From the NCBI GenBank assembly GCA_027625095.1, contig JAQBXN010000056.1, forward strand, positions 1 through 50,117: 50,117 nt of DNA, written 5' to 3'. A program made the position numbers and the translations under genes. The notes below the pieces were generated by a model. That model worked only from the letters and a program-made list of their open reading frames with translations, made no database searches and had not been told where the DNA came from. Within the stretch, counting starts at the first letter, position 1, and each line of letters starts with the position of its first letter. Positions 41,369 through 50,117 of the stretch are shown here, piece by piece. The DNA comes from Planctomycetota bacterium. Lineage in GTDB: Bacteria > Planctomycetota > PUPC01 > JACPCR01.

Positions 41369-42256
41369 ATGAAAGTCATCCTTGCTTCACACATGGGAAT
41401 GTGTTTTGGCGTCAAAGATGCCATCGGTATAACTGAGTCAGTGAAGGAACCTGAACTCGTGACTATTCATGGCGAACTGGTTCACAACTCCAGTGTTCAG
41501 GAGCGATTCAAAGAGCAGGGGTTTCACACTTTGCATGAATCTGCGCGAGCAGAGCTCCCACAATCGCCATTTGTGCTCATCACCGCGCATGGCGTCAGCA
41601 ACGCGGAACGAGCCCGCCTTGCGGATTCAGGAAAGCAGCTCATCGACACCACCTGCCCGCTGGTCCGCCGCGTCCATCGGGCCGCGCTGCACCTGCAGGC
41701 TGAAGGATTCTTTGTCGTCATTGCGGGCCGGCACGGTCATGTTGAGGTCGAGGGACTCATCGGAGACCTGCGTGATTACGAGGTGATCCAATCGCCCGGT
41801 GATGTCCGTGGCTTTGCTCACCAGAAAATCGGGATCATTTCCCAGAGCACGACCCCGCCGTTGCTGTTCGATGAAATCTGCGCTGAGATTCGGAGGGTGA
41901 ATCCGGATAGAGAGATTAAGGTTATCGACACCATCTGTGCACCCACCCGAGAGCGACAGGCGGCCGTGAAAGAGCTCCTCGGAAAAGTGGATGCGCTGGT
42001 GGTGGTTGGTGGCATGAATTCGAATAACACCAGGCATCTATGCCACCAGGCAGAATTGCGTGGAGTACCCTTTTATCATGTCCAGGATGAGCATGGCCTG
42101 GATGAAGACGCGCTTCTGCAGCATGAAGTCGTCGGCCTGACAGCAGGCACCTCGACGCCGGATGCCACCATCGAAGGTGTGCATAAGGCCCTGCAAAGAT
42201 TGGGTAAACCGAGGCAGCACCGACCCCAAGAAGGAAAGGCATCTCCCGGAGGTTAG
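41369..42256 (+). CDS. ispH: 4-hydroxy-3-methylbut-2-enyl diphosphate reductase (MEP pathway)
   Basis: A 295-residue iron-sulfur enzyme that makes IPP and DMAPP in the last step of the MEP pathway. The three 4Fe-4S ligands are Cys12 (GMCFGVKDAI), Cys96 (DTTCPLV) and Cys190 (DTICAPTRERQ). Substrate and catalytic residues His39, His74, His124 and Glu126 lie at the spacing of known IspH, and the NSNNT motif (VVVGGMNSNNTRHL) and SQST are present. I chose ATG 41369 because it places the first Cys at residue 12, as in the E. coli enzyme. An in-frame ATG at 41264 adds 35 residues that are not conserved-looking. It is probably monocistronic. Together with ispD it shows the cell uses the MEP route. 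Confidence 0.93.
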   Translation: MKVILASHMGMCFGVKDAIGITESVKEPELVTIHGELVHNSSVQERFKEQGFHTLHESARAELPQSPFVLITAHGVSNAERARLADSGKQLIDTTCPLVRRVHRAALHLQAEGFFVVIAGRHGHVEVEGLIGDLRDYEVIQSPGDVRGFAHQKIGIISQSTTPPLLFDEICAEIRRVNPDREIKVIDTICAPTRERQAAVKELLGKVDALVVVGGMNSNNTRHLCHQAELRGVPFYHVQDEHGLDEDALLQHEVVGLTAGTSTPDATIEGVHKALQRLGKPRQHRPQEGKASPGG

Positions 42257-42392
42257 CCGCAGAGGCTGCCTCCAGATAGCAACCAGGCAGTGAGGTCGAG
42301 CAGGCACACCTGGGGTAAAGTTCCGGCATTGTCTAAAAAGCTTCGGGTACTATACTTCGCCAATTCCTGTCCACTCCACTCACACAAAACCT

Positions 42393-45300
42393 ATGAACGT
42401 CTGTCGCACCAGGCTCCTGTTTGCCCTCAGCTTCATTTTGTATGTACCTGCCGCCCAGGCTCTAGAAGTCACCATTTCCCTTGTTACTCTGAAAGACGGC
42501 CAACGCGTACCCCTTTCAGAGATCCACGAGCTGCGCCGTTCGCCCTACGGCGGTTGGGTAGCCACGTTTTTTCCGTTTGGAATGAACGTCAGCGGCATAC
42601 CAATTTTCGAGTACGAAGACTCACTCCTGGAAGCCGCGCTAGAGAGCTTCGATATCCTGAACCCCGAGCAGGAGAAAGCAGCCGACGAACTTGACGATAT
42701 CCCCGAGTTTGATGACGGCCCCAAAGTGGTGCCGGGCCTGAAGAGAGATTCGGTAGCCAAGGTCAACCTGGCGGATGGCGAACACTTGATCCAGCCCGGC
42801 GACCTTCGCTTCAAGATCGAGAAAGGCAAGCTCTCGACAGATGATCCCCGTCTTGAATTGAAACCGGACGATACTCTCGAGGCACTCTGCCAGCCGGTCA
42901 CGATCCGCGGCTTCGACGGCAGTCGCAGCCAGCCATTCGAGGCCATCTTGTCACACGGCAGGATCAACATTATGGGAAACCTCTTCAAACCTCTCGAAGA
43001 TCCGGAACAACGAAAGCTCAAGTCCAGAGAAGAGGCGGGCCCCAAAAAATATCGTCGTCTGCGTGTCTTTCTCCCGCCCACTCAAGACAAACCCTATCGG
43101 CTGAACCATGCGTCATTGAGCGTAGACAGTAAGGGGAACATCAAGCTTTCGTCAGACACATATGAACTGCAGAAGAACGAAGTTCGGATACCTGTGGCCC
43201 CGCCGCCTCTGGAGCACTTGGTGGGTGTAGTCTGGCTTGGCGACCCCGAGGCGTCTCTGTCTTACGACGTGTCCTCCAATGCGTCCGGCGCTTCCCTCAT
43301 GCGCGTGCCAGTATCCTTGAAGCTGCGCAGCTACGACCTGACATACACGGTGCCGGCGCAAAAGATCACTCGTATCGTAAAGCTTCCAAACACCTTTGAT
43401 GTGCTCCCGTTCAAAACAGTGGTGTGTGATGCGCGGGGTAACGAACCGAAGCTGTGGCTGTTCCAAATGAAATCATTAACTGCAAGTCCCGGTGAAAGGG
43501 AATGGCGTATGACGCTTCTGCCGCTTCTCATCGGAATGGAAGGCGCGGTAACCAAGTGGGAGTTCAAACCGCTCACGTCCGAAAAAGGCCCGATTCATAT
43601 TGTCTCCAGCCTCGAATCTTTACCCCAAGCCCCGGAAACATGGGTAATTTCACCTGCCGAAGGCGAACTGAAGAGCGTTCCTCTGGGGCTACTTCGTGTG
43701 ATGAGTAAACAGCCGCAGGAAAACGCCGTCTCGATCTACACCTACAGAAACCGCGGCGGCTATCGGCGAGGGGATCCTGTGGATTTGTTCTGGACGGTTC
43801 GTTCGGCAGAAGGGCAGACTCCTGCAAAGATAGATCTTGTTCTGGACGGCGAAGGCACAAACATACAGATTGCTTCGGATGAACCCAAAGGTGCCCTCCA
43901 TACAGGTATGGTTCGGCTTGACACTTCATCGCTCGTGCCAGGTACATTTACGGTCTCGCTGAAACAGCAGGACATCATCAGCTACCCCGCCAGGTTTCAA
44001 ATTTATCAAAGAGAACAGAAGACCGATTTCGAGATCTACTCGCAGGCCCCTTTCAGCGAGATCGAACTCTACGGCGGCAACCCGCTCACCGCTTACTACG
44101 CACAGGGATTGGGGGCGGACAAACCGGGACTGGCGCCCTTCACCGACCACGCGTATGGCAACCTGCCGGCCAACTTTGGTGTGTACTCAACATCGCTGAT
44201 TGGGCCGGCTCTGGAAAAGTGTCTGCCTCCAAGTTCGGATGAAGTCGGCCTGATGGCTTTTGCAAGGTTGGGCAAACGTGCCGTGCCGGTAATGCCCAGC
44301 ATGCTGCATCATGAGGAATGGAATCCCAAGCACACTTTGCCTGACGAACTCCGGCGGTTGCGGCGTCGCAACGCTCTGTTTGCTCAGAAGCATGCAGACA
44401 TGGGATCCTTCGGCGGCATTCGTATGAACTGGTATGCAACGGTCGGGGGCTATTGGGAAGAATCGGATCCACTCGACGGCCATCAGGGCATCCGCAACGC
44501 CGAGTCAAATAAATGGGTCGGCGAGCAGGTGGCAGCTCGTGCCGAAGAGGCGAAGAAGGAAGGCGCAGACGAGGAAACGCTCAAAATGATCCGGCAACAT
44601 GCCAGCTACGAAGCACGCAGCAGCATCTTGTCCAACGCGTACAAAGAATACATGGCCGACGTAAAAAAGATTCGGCCAGACGCAACCTTTCACACCGGCA
44701 TCCCTGATTTCTGGCTCGGCAACGGACAGTCGTATCCACCGAAAGCCTATGCATCGCTCACCCACCGAGATGCGGTCGACTACACCGACTATGGCCGTGC
44801 ACCGTGGGGCGATTTCAGAGCCCCGGCATTCCTCGGCATGGGCAATCTGGATGGCCAAAAGACGCAGGTCGGTTTCATGGGCTACGGCAGTCACGCACGC
44901 TTCATCACAGCTTTCGGTACGGCCGGTCGCGGCATCGATGGTTTTGCGATCAATTCAGATAGCGATCTCCTCAGCCACGACCACAAAGCATTGCTGGAAA
45001 TCTTTGAGAGGTTCGGTTCATATTTTACGTCGCTTGAGCCACTGGAGGACGTGGCTGTTTACTTTTCTAAGACGAGCCCCTGGGCTCATCAGAAGAGCGT
45101 CATCCTGATCGACCTCGCCCGGCTGCGTCGCCCCGGCGTGCTGCTCACACAGGAAGAGGTCCTCGCCGGCAAACTGAATAATTTTAAAGTCCTTTTCCTC
45201 GCCGCTATTGGCAACGAACCGGATGAAATCAAGGCTGCGTTCAAGAAGTTTGAGGCGGATGGCGGCTATATTGTGAAAGACAAATACTGTTCAGAATGGG

Positions 45301-48300
45301 TGTCCGGCACTTCCCTTGGGTTTGCTTACGACGATAAACATGTGCCCGGCCGCGCCTGGGGGCTCGGAGGCCCTGACGGCGAATGGGAGTTCGCTTACCT
45401 TTGGGGCAAATTCCTCTCAGACCGCGAGGAGAATCTCGTTAAGGCATTCGCAGAGGCGCCGCCGAGTCCCGTTTCGACCTCAGATAAAGAGGTGGTTATT
45501 GCACCGCTCGCCGGCAAAGAATCGATCTGCTGTTTTGTTATCAACAAGACCTACATTCCGCTCAGTGTCGGCGGTAAACAGAGACAACATGCCGCGTTAC
45601 CGCGCAAAGCGGATCTCATCGTTGAGAACGGCTGGCATGTGTATGACATGCTCAGAGGGCGGCAGATTGCAAGCCCGGCGGCCGCTCCAAATGAGACCAG
45701 AACGTTCCGTGTACCGCTCGATTTCACCAGAGCTGAGGGAAACCTCTTCTGGCTGACAAAACGCCAGCCGGCCAGAATGGGCGTGGAAGTCATAGATGGC
45801 CGCGTCAACGCCTGGCTCGAAGACGATGCCGGGAAAGCCATTCAAGACCCGATGCCTTTCAACGTTGGCTTAAAGGATTCGAACGGGCGGTCGGTATTTG
45901 AGAAAAACGCATCTCTTGCGAAAGGGAGCGATAAACTTTCGCTAGCCCTGCCTGCTTTACAGGTGAATGGATCCCTCAAGCTTGAAGTAACCAGTCTGAT
46001 TACCGGACATACCTTCTCGACGGATCTCTTAGAGCCTGGCGGGAATAAAGACGCGTCCCCACCTGGAGGCAAGCCACGTCCTTCAGAAGACATCATCGGT
46101 AGCGAACACCTTGCCGCTTTCCTCGGGAACCCCAAGTGGAGGCCTTCTCCAGAAGGCAGATCTGTGCCCGGAGAGGCGCAGCCACAGGTGGCCTTCGTCA
46201 CTCGGCAGAACAGGGTTCTCGTCATCCTCGATGAAGGTCAGGACGCTTATCGTAAAGCTGCGGAGGAGATGGTCGCCGTTCTCAAGAAAAACGGCCGTGA
46301 AGCTCGCTTGATGGTTGTCGACCCGGCTGACGTTCGTGAACTTCCCCTGCGCTGGAAGCCGCTCGACGAAGACAAGGAACTCCTCGAAAAGGTCCATACC
46401 GGCGACGCCATCGCGTGGCGAGTCGATCTGGCTCCGTATTTTAAGAAGGGTGAAGAGAATCCTTTCGACCGCCCCACGCGCGGTTATCCGGAATACGGCC
46501 CCCGCACCATGATTGACGGCGATGTCGTGCTGTTCGGGTCGGCGGATGACAACACCTGCCTGAAGGATTTGGATGAGTATCTCAGACGCCGCGTTTCACC
46601 GAACTACCCGTCGCCGGGACGTTACTTTGTGCATTACGTCTGGAGTCCATTCCTTGGCGGAAACGATGGACTCTACATCGGCTGTCGGGATGCCGCCGGA
46701 GCCGAGGCCGCAGTGGCAAGTCTGGGTCGTGCGACAGGCTTCCAGCCTGTCGTATCGAACAAAGGGCCATCGCGGAGCGCCAGCACCACTACGCTGTCGC
46801 GGAGCACCACTACCACAAAACTTCCCGATCTCGTCGAAGGCAAATTCGGCGGGAAGATCGTCGATTTCTCCTGGTCTCCGTCCGGCAAGAACATTTTCCT
46901 CAGCCTCGATTCGTACGGCGATTCCTTCTTCGTGCTCGACAGCAATGGCGAGATTCAAAAGAGCCAGCCCATCAGCAATCGATGCGGTAACAGTATCTGG
47001 TGGCGAAACAACGGAACGATTCGGCCGATCAGTGACGAACAACTCTACCTTGGCCTGTGGAACAACGATTTTCTCTTCGACATCAACAAGGGATTCATTC
47101 ATCAAGTCGCCAAACCGCATCACGGTCTGCCCGGCCGTATCAAGGTGAAGGCCGGGGGCGAGATGCTGTTACGAGACGCAAAGTCCGGCAGTGTCTACCT
47201 CGGCGGTCTCCAGAAAATTTACGCCCTGGACAAGGCCGGCGGGGTGAACTGGATGCACGACGACACAAAGCTGCGGACGTCAACTGACGATCTCCTTTAT
47301 CAACGTTCGCTGTTTTTGCGCGGCATTTCACCGAACGGAAAACGGCTCCTGGCCACCGGGTTCGGTATCGAGCAAGACGTTTATGGGATCGGCACGATGC
47401 GCAACAACTCCGTCTTCTGCATCGACACCGCTGAGGGCAGAATCCTCTGGGAGAAGCATGGGCTCATCCTCAACGAAGGCAAAGCCATCGTCTCTGATAA
47501 CCGCATTATCATCGTGGATGATAATGGACAATTTCACCTGCTCGATGCAGATACAGGAAAGAGCGTCGGCGAATTTCGGTCGGTCAGTGGCACTGATTAC
47601 CTCCTGCCCATACCAGGTTCCGATTACCTGATAGTCGTGGAAAACAATCAGTTCGATAAGGGCGGGCCATCCTGCAATGCCTATCTGCGTGCGGCGGGTA
47701 ACAAGCCGGATATTGCGATTGATATTGCCGGTCGTGTCACCGATGTGCTCTTGTCACCAGACAATAAATCCATCGCAATAGCCGCGGATCGGGGGACAGC
47801 CGCTCTCTTCGATCTGGAGGGAAAGAAAATCTGGGAGGCACAAACTCCCACAGGAGGGAGCGTCCGCTTCTCGCCGGACGGCTCACGCGTCGGTGTCGGC
47901 TCCAAGGTGGGCCTCTTTTTCATTTTGGATGCATCGAGTGGCAAGCTTCTCAAGAAGCTGGATCTGAATCGGTTCAACCTCACCACCCCGGAGCAATTCG
48001 TCGAACAGATGAACAACATTGGCGATGTGCCCCTTCTCGCCACAGCTCGTGCGCCTGTACCTCTGCCGGAGCCCTCCTACCTCAAGACGCAGGAGAAGGA
48101 GGCCATCGAGTTTGGAGAAAACCTCTTGCCGCTCGCAAAATTGCAGAAGGGCATGAAGCCGGCTGGTCCTGCAGCTATTGATGACACGTCTCGCCCATCC
48201 GACCTGTCTGTCCTCAATGGTACGGCAACGTATGACCTGGCCGTCAAAGCACAAGGCACGTACCTGGTTGAATTCTTGAATGGTGGCCTCAGTCCAAAGA

Positions 48301-49205
48301 CGGCAGACGCGACCGTACGACTCGAAGTTTCGGTCATTTCAAAATTCAAAAGTAAGCACCTGCCCTTAATCGTTCGGCTTCCAGTAGATCACCGTTTTGT
48401 TCGGCGTCGGTTTGCTTTCCGTACGGACAAGACGGGGCCGGTTGAGATTCGTTTCCGTCTGATTTCGCCGAAGGTGGAAGGCGAGGGCCGAAGTGCCAGA
48501 GCCTCGTACACAGAGCCGACCGAAAACCCTACTCCAATATTCGTCGGCGAAGTCGTGGTTGCCTCGATGAAATTCCAGAGCCGTAATGTGCTTTTCAGCT
48601 CCAATCAGGGCAGCATTGATACCATTAGCGGCGCTGAAGCTCGCGGCGATGTGAAGTGTTCCATAAAGCCATGGACTGGCGGCAACAGCACCGTCCGCTG
48701 GCAGCCCTGGGACGCGCCGAGAGCCGCGCTGCGGCTGGTGGATGGCCTGCTCGGCAATCAGGAAACCCAATGGCAGGAAAGCCGTGAGGTCAACAGCGGC
48801 ACCATGGTTCACAGTGCCCTCGCCTTCGTTAAATTCAAAAAACCCCAGCCGCTCAATGTCATCGCCATCCACGAAGACAACCGTGGCCCTATTCCATCCG
48901 GCACAGCCGTGCAGGAAATGACGGCCATGCATTACGGCGTCTACATCCACGAGGTTTCGACCAACAATTGGCGGCGCGTCGGCTACGTTCAGAACAACAC
49001 CAATCTCGTAAACATCTTTACTTTCCCCGCCACCGATGTGGACCAGATTCAGTACTTCTGGGCGGGCCGACCTTTCGTTGGACTGACGGACGGTCTAGTG
49101 CGAATGGCGGAGTTCGAGGCCTACGCATCGGAGGCAGGCGAATTCGAGCTTGAGGAGTTGGATGCGCCGAAGAAAGGCGATCTGGATTTGGATCTGAACG
49201 ATTGA
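42393..49205 (+). CDS. Giant secreted multi-domain protein: GH-like barrel, GH67-N-like region, propeller, discoidin-like end
   Basis: A 2270-residue exported protein with signal peptide ending about residue 23 (YVPAAQA). A beta-rich N-terminal part runs to about 540. A TIM-barrel-like region with an A4 trimerisation-like end covers about 545-965 (ANFGVYSTSLIGPALEKCLP, FGSYFTSLEPLEDVAVYFSK, FEADGGYIVKDKYC). A region about 1270-1445 resembles the N-terminal domain of GH67/GH20-type enzymes (DGDVVLFGSADDNTCLKDLD, LYIGCRDAAGAEAAVASLG). A PQQ/WD-type propeller covers about 1480-1870 (VRFSPDGSRVGVGSKVG). A C-terminal discoidin-like domain covers about 2050-2266. Residues 1446-1478 are a repeat-derived linker. 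It probably acts on glycans at the cell surface; catalytic residues were not located with confidence. Confidence 0.8.
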   Translation: MNVCRTRLLFALSFILYVPAAQALEVTISLVTLKDGQRVPLSEIHELRRSPYGGWVATFFPFGMNVSGIPIFEYEDSLLEAALESFDILNPEQEKAADELDDIPEFDDGPKVVPGLKRDSVAKVNLADGEHLIQPGDLRFKIEKGKLSTDDPRLELKPDDTLEALCQPVTIRGFDGSRSQPFEAILSHGRINIMGNLFKPLEDPEQRKLKSREEAGPKKYRRLRVFLPPTQDKPYRLNHASLSVDSKGNIKLSSDTYELQKNEVRIPVAPPPLEHLVGVVWLGDPEASLSYDVSSNASGASLMRVPVSLKLRSYDLTYTVPAQKITRIVKLPNTFDVLPFKTVVCDARGNEPKLWLFQMKSLTASPGEREWRMTLLPLLIGMEGAVTKWEFKPLTSEKGPIHIVSSLESLPQAPETWVISPAEGELKSVPLGLLRVMSKQPQENAVSIYTYRNRGGYRRGDPVDLFWTVRSAEGQTPAKIDLVLDGEGTNIQIASDEPKGALHTGMVRLDTSSLVPGTFTVSLKQQDIISYPARFQIYQREQKTDFEIYSQAPFSEIELYGGNPLTAYYAQGLGADKPGLAPFTDHAYGNLPANFGVYSTSLIGPALEKCLPPSSDEVGLMAFARLGKRAVPVMPSMLHHEEWNPKHTLPDELRRLRRRNALFAQKHADMGSFGGIRMNWYATVGGYWEESDPLDGHQGIRNAESNKWVGEQVAARAEEAKKEGADEETLKMIRQHASYEARSSILSNAYKEYMADVKKIRPDATFHTGIPDFWLGNGQSYPPKAYASLTHRDAVDYTDYGRAPWGDFRAPAFLGMGNLDGQKTQVGFMGYGSHARFITAFGTAGRGIDGFAINSDSDLLSHDHKALLEIFERFGSYFTSLEPLEDVAVYFSKTSPWAHQKSVILIDLARLRRPGVLLTQEEVLAGKLNNFKVLFLAAIGNEPDEIKAAFKKFEADGGYIVKDKYCSEWVSGTSLGFAYDDKHVPGRAWGLGGPDGEWEFAYLWGKFLSDREENLVKAFAEAPPSPVSTSDKEVVIAPLAGKESICCFVINKTYIPLSVGGKQRQHAALPRKADLIVENGWHVYDMLRGRQIASPAAAPNETRTFRVPLDFTRAEGNLFWLTKRQPARMGVEVIDGRVNAWLEDDAGKAIQDPMPFNVGLKDSNGRSVFEKNASLAKGSDKLSLALPALQVNGSLKLEVTSLITGHTFSTDLLEPGGNKDASPPGGKPRPSEDIIGSEHLAAFLGNPKWRPSPEGRSVPGEAQPQVAFVTRQNRVLVILDEGQDAYRKAAEEMVAVLKKNGREARLMVVDPADVRELPLRWKPLDEDKELLEKVHTGDAIAWRVDLAPYFKKGEENPFDRPTRGYPEYGPRTMIDGDVVLFGSADDNTCLKDLDEYLRRRVSPNYPSPGRYFVHYVWSPFLGGNDGLYIGCRDAAGAEAAVASLGRATGFQPVVSNKGPSRSASTTTLSRSTTTTKLPDLVEGKFGGKIVDFSWSPSGKNIFLSLDSYGDSFFVLDSNGEIQKSQPISNRCGNSIWWRNNGTIRPISDEQLYLGLWNNDFLFDINKGFIHQVAKPHHGLPGRIKVKAGGEMLLRDAKSGSVYLGGLQKIYALDKAGGVNWMHDDTKLRTSTDDLLYQRSLFLRGISPNGKRLLATGFGIEQDVYGIGTMRNNSVFCIDTAEGRILWEKHGLILNEGKAIVSDNRIIIVDDNGQFHLLDADTGKSVGEFRSVSGTDYLLPIPGSDYLIVVENNQFDKGGPSCNAYLRAAGNKPDIAIDIAGRVTDVLLSPDNKSIAIAADRGTAALFDLEGKKIWEAQTPTGGSVRFSPDGSRVGVGSKVGLFFILDASSGKLLKKLDLNRFNLTTPEQFVEQMNNIGDVPLLATARAPVPLPEPSYLKTQEKEAIEFGENLLPLAKLQKGMKPAGPAAIDDTSRPSDLSVLNGTATYDLAVKAQGTYLVEFLNGGLSPKTADATVRLEVSVISKFKSKHLPLIVRLPVDHRFVRRRFAFRTDKTGPVEIRFRLISPKVEGEGRSARASYTEPTENPTPIFVGEVVVASMKFQSRNVLFSSNQGSIDTISGAEARGDVKCSIKPWTGGNSTVRWQPWDAPRAALRLVDGLLGNQETQWQESREVNSGTMVHSALAFVKFKKPQPLNVIAIHEDNRGPIPSGTAVQEMTAMHYGVYIHEVSTNNWRRVGYVQNNTNLVNIFTFPATDVDQIQYFWAGRPFVGLTDGLVRMAEFEAYASEAGEFELEELDAPKKGDLDLDLND
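46731..46810. repeat. In-frame hairpin repeat inside the giant secreted protein gene
   Basis: CGACAGGCT (46732-46740) and AGCCTGTCG (46744-46752) form a perfect 9-bp hairpin with a 3-nt loop. A tandem gcggagc-x-accacta segment follows to about 46815. It is translated as RATGFQPVVSNKGPSRSAST and a Thr/Ser/Arg-rich run, a linker between two folded domains. Translated products of this hairpin (ATGFQPV) are frequent in PVC proteins. Confidence 0.7.
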
Positions 49206-49229
49206 GATTCTCTGTGTTACTTTTGAGAG

Positions 49230-49250
49230 CTCCGGCTTGTCGGAGGTTTT
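49230..49250 (+). terminator. Candidate terminator after the giant gene
   Basis: CTCCG (49230-49234) pairs with CGGAG (49241-49245) around GCTTGT, followed by a T-rich gttttgtttt. It starts 25 bp after the stop codon and shares an 11-mer with the hairpin at 26643. Confidence 0.45.
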
Positions 49251-49297
49251 GTTTTCCGATGCGTTATCGAAATGAAAACTTTGGGGGGAGGGAAGGC

Positions 49298-49435
49298 GAA
49301 GAAATAGACAGAATAATTGAAACTTTCATGACACTTTCCGAAGTTAGCCTGACTTTTCCTGCCCGCCTGCCTCCTTGGCCGCAAAGCCAGATGATTTCTC
49401 AGATTCACTTATTCTGTCCCGAATCATTCTGTCAT
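49298..49435. repeat. Pair of gacagaat-type dispersed repeats
   Basis: 49298-49318 equals 11346-11366, and 49409-49435 (ttattctgtcccgaatcatt and following ctgtcatc) is the inverted form of the gacagaatgat half. The gap 49206-49506 holds these repeats, the terminator-like hairpin and no gene. Confidence 0.65.
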
Positions 49436-49506
49436 CTCTGCTTTCAATAGCGCGAACTCCAAGAATTACGAACACGGAAGCAAGTAACAACTTACCGCAC
49501 GCCAAA

Positions 49507-49812
49507 TCAAGATAGCCCCTTCAACATCCTCAGCGCCTCCTCCTTCAGCCGCCTTTCCAGGCCTTTCGGGTGTACGCGGTGGCGGAAACATTTCTGCCCG
49601 CCAACAAACACGACGGGAATTTCCGTGCCATACTCTTCCGTCAAGTCTTCCGAATCTCTGATATCAATTTCACTTATTTCCATCGGCACGTACGCTTGCC
49701 TGGACTCTAATACCTCCTTTGCGACATCGCAGAGATGGCATTCAGGTTTACTGTAAAGCGTTATCTCAACGCGCTTGCCTGATTTCAGAAATTGCTTTCT
49801 CCAAAATAACAT
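49507..49812 (-). CDS. Glutaredoxin-like small thiol protein
   Basis: A 101-residue protein with a thioredoxin-fold start VEITLYSKPECHLCDVAKEV. The Cys-His-Leu-Cys active-site pair lies at about residues 26-29. The cis-proline segment is EIPVVFVGG, and the glutaredoxin-like end KGLERRLKEEAL follows. Two-residue spacing between the cysteines fits the DUF836/glutaredoxin-like group. It is probably a cytoplasmic disulfide or glutathione-type reductant. ATG 49812 is divergent from the DUF192 lipoprotein gene with only 36 bp between the starts. Its last bases lie just after the repeat-rich gap. Confidence 0.85.
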   Translation of the reverse strand: MLFWRKQFLKSGKRVEITLYSKPECHLCDVAKEVLESRQAYVPMEISEIDIRDSEDLTEEYGTEIPVVFVGGQKCFRHRVHPKGLERRLKEEALRMLKGLS

Positions 49813-49848
49813 TCACAGACCTGCTTCATTCAGATGGAAAATCCTTCA

Positions 49849-50117
49849 ATGAAAACGATTTTGCGGCATAGCATGCTGATATCAAGCTTGCTAGCAGTAA
49901 CAGGCTGCTCGGATAAAGAGGCAGAAACCAAGAACGTGAACGACGGTAAGCCTCAAAAGCTTGATGTGGTCGAAATGTCCATTGGAGACCACAAGGTGAA
50001 TATTGAAATAGCAAAGACAGACGCCCAGAAGGCCAAGGGTCTTATGTATCGGGACGGCATGGAACAGAATCACGGGATGCTGTTCGTCTATCCGAAAGAC
50101 CAGAAGATGGGCTACTA
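49849..50117 (+). CDS. DUF192 family lipoprotein, 3' end cut by window
   Basis: Eighty-nine codons are visible and the gene continues past the window. The N-terminus is a lipoprotein signal, MKTILRHSMLISSLLAVTGC, with the lipobox VTGC, so the mature protein is lipid-anchored in the envelope. DUF192 features are the KLDVVEMSIGDHKVNIEIAK strand pair and AKGLMYRDGMEQNHGMLFVY, the latter being the family signature (GLM-x-R-x-x-x-x-x-x-GMLF). ATG 49849 gives the best signal-peptide n-region; ATG 49834, also in frame, adds MENPS. The role of DUF192 is unknown; some members are linked to envelope stress. Confidence 0.85.
   Translation, partial: MKTILRHSMLISSLLAVTGCSDKEAETKNVNDGKPQKLDVVEMSIGDHKVNIEIAKTDAQKAKGLMYRDGMEQNHGMLFVYPKDQKMGY

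Noticed and set aside
1..50117. CRISPR array, prophage, transposase or resistance island
   Set aside because: No regularly spaced direct repeats, transposase motifs, integrase, capsid or tail genes were found in any frame examined.

Overview
The window looks like chromosomal DNA from a member of the PVC assemblage (Planctomycetota, Verrucomicrobiota or a near relative). The evidence is gene content: two DUF1501 proteins, a DUF1549/DUF1553 protein with a haem-binding domain, secreted WD40 and HEAT proteins, a CehA/McbA-type PHP hydrolase, a phytanoyl-CoA dioxygenase relative, a Gfo/Idh/MocA oxidoreductase and very large secreted enzymes. There are also many short dispersed repeats and hairpins between and inside genes. 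I see no rRNA, tRNA, CRISPR array, prophage or intact insertion sequence. The phylum cannot be fixed from the sequence alone.

Region 1 (1-5126, + strand): the 3' part of a DUF2339 membrane protein coupled to a DUF3999 protein, then an oxidoreductase and a VOC-fold protein. Region 2 (5107-10129): a decayed minus-strand gene, then a tight operon of a small membrane-anchored helical protein, a pseudopilin, an ABC ATPase and an ABC-2 permease, then a Tat-exported DUF1501 protein. Region 3 (10147-15512, - strand): a translationally coupled pair, a HEAT-fused GH42-like secreted enzyme and a second secreted helical-repeat protein. Region 4 (15750-20216, + strand): a lipase, a PHP metallohydrolase, and an orphan antitoxin followed by the stub of its lost VapC-like toxin. 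Region 5 (20245-26580, - strand): a secreted WD40 protein and a 1688-residue AsmA/TamB-like protein. Region 6 (26832-33026): the DUF1553/DUF1501 pair, converging on a dioxygenase fused to a propeller-like half. Region 7 (33118-37268): a voltage-sensor channel with an RCK domain and an atypical filter, ispD, and a PAS histidine kinase with a degenerate receiver. Region 8 (37907-42256, + strand): a GT39-like membrane glycosyltransferase and a secreted partner, a broken membrane gene with its intact winged-helix regulator and a palindromic operator, and ispH. Region 9 (42393-50117): a 2270-residue secreted composite enzyme, a glutaredoxin-like protein and the start of a DUF192 lipoprotein.

Two themes stand out. 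First, most large genes encode exported or envelope proteins for macromolecule breakdown or surface functions, while ispD and ispH give two steps of the MEP isoprenoid pathway. Second, short dispersed repeats have entered coding sequence. One supplies the signal-peptide core of the HEAT protein, one the signal-peptide core of the WD40 protein, one the TTG start of ispD, and one an internal linker in the 2270-residue protein. Gene decay is also visible at three loci (5107-5715, 20133-20216, 40178-40818).
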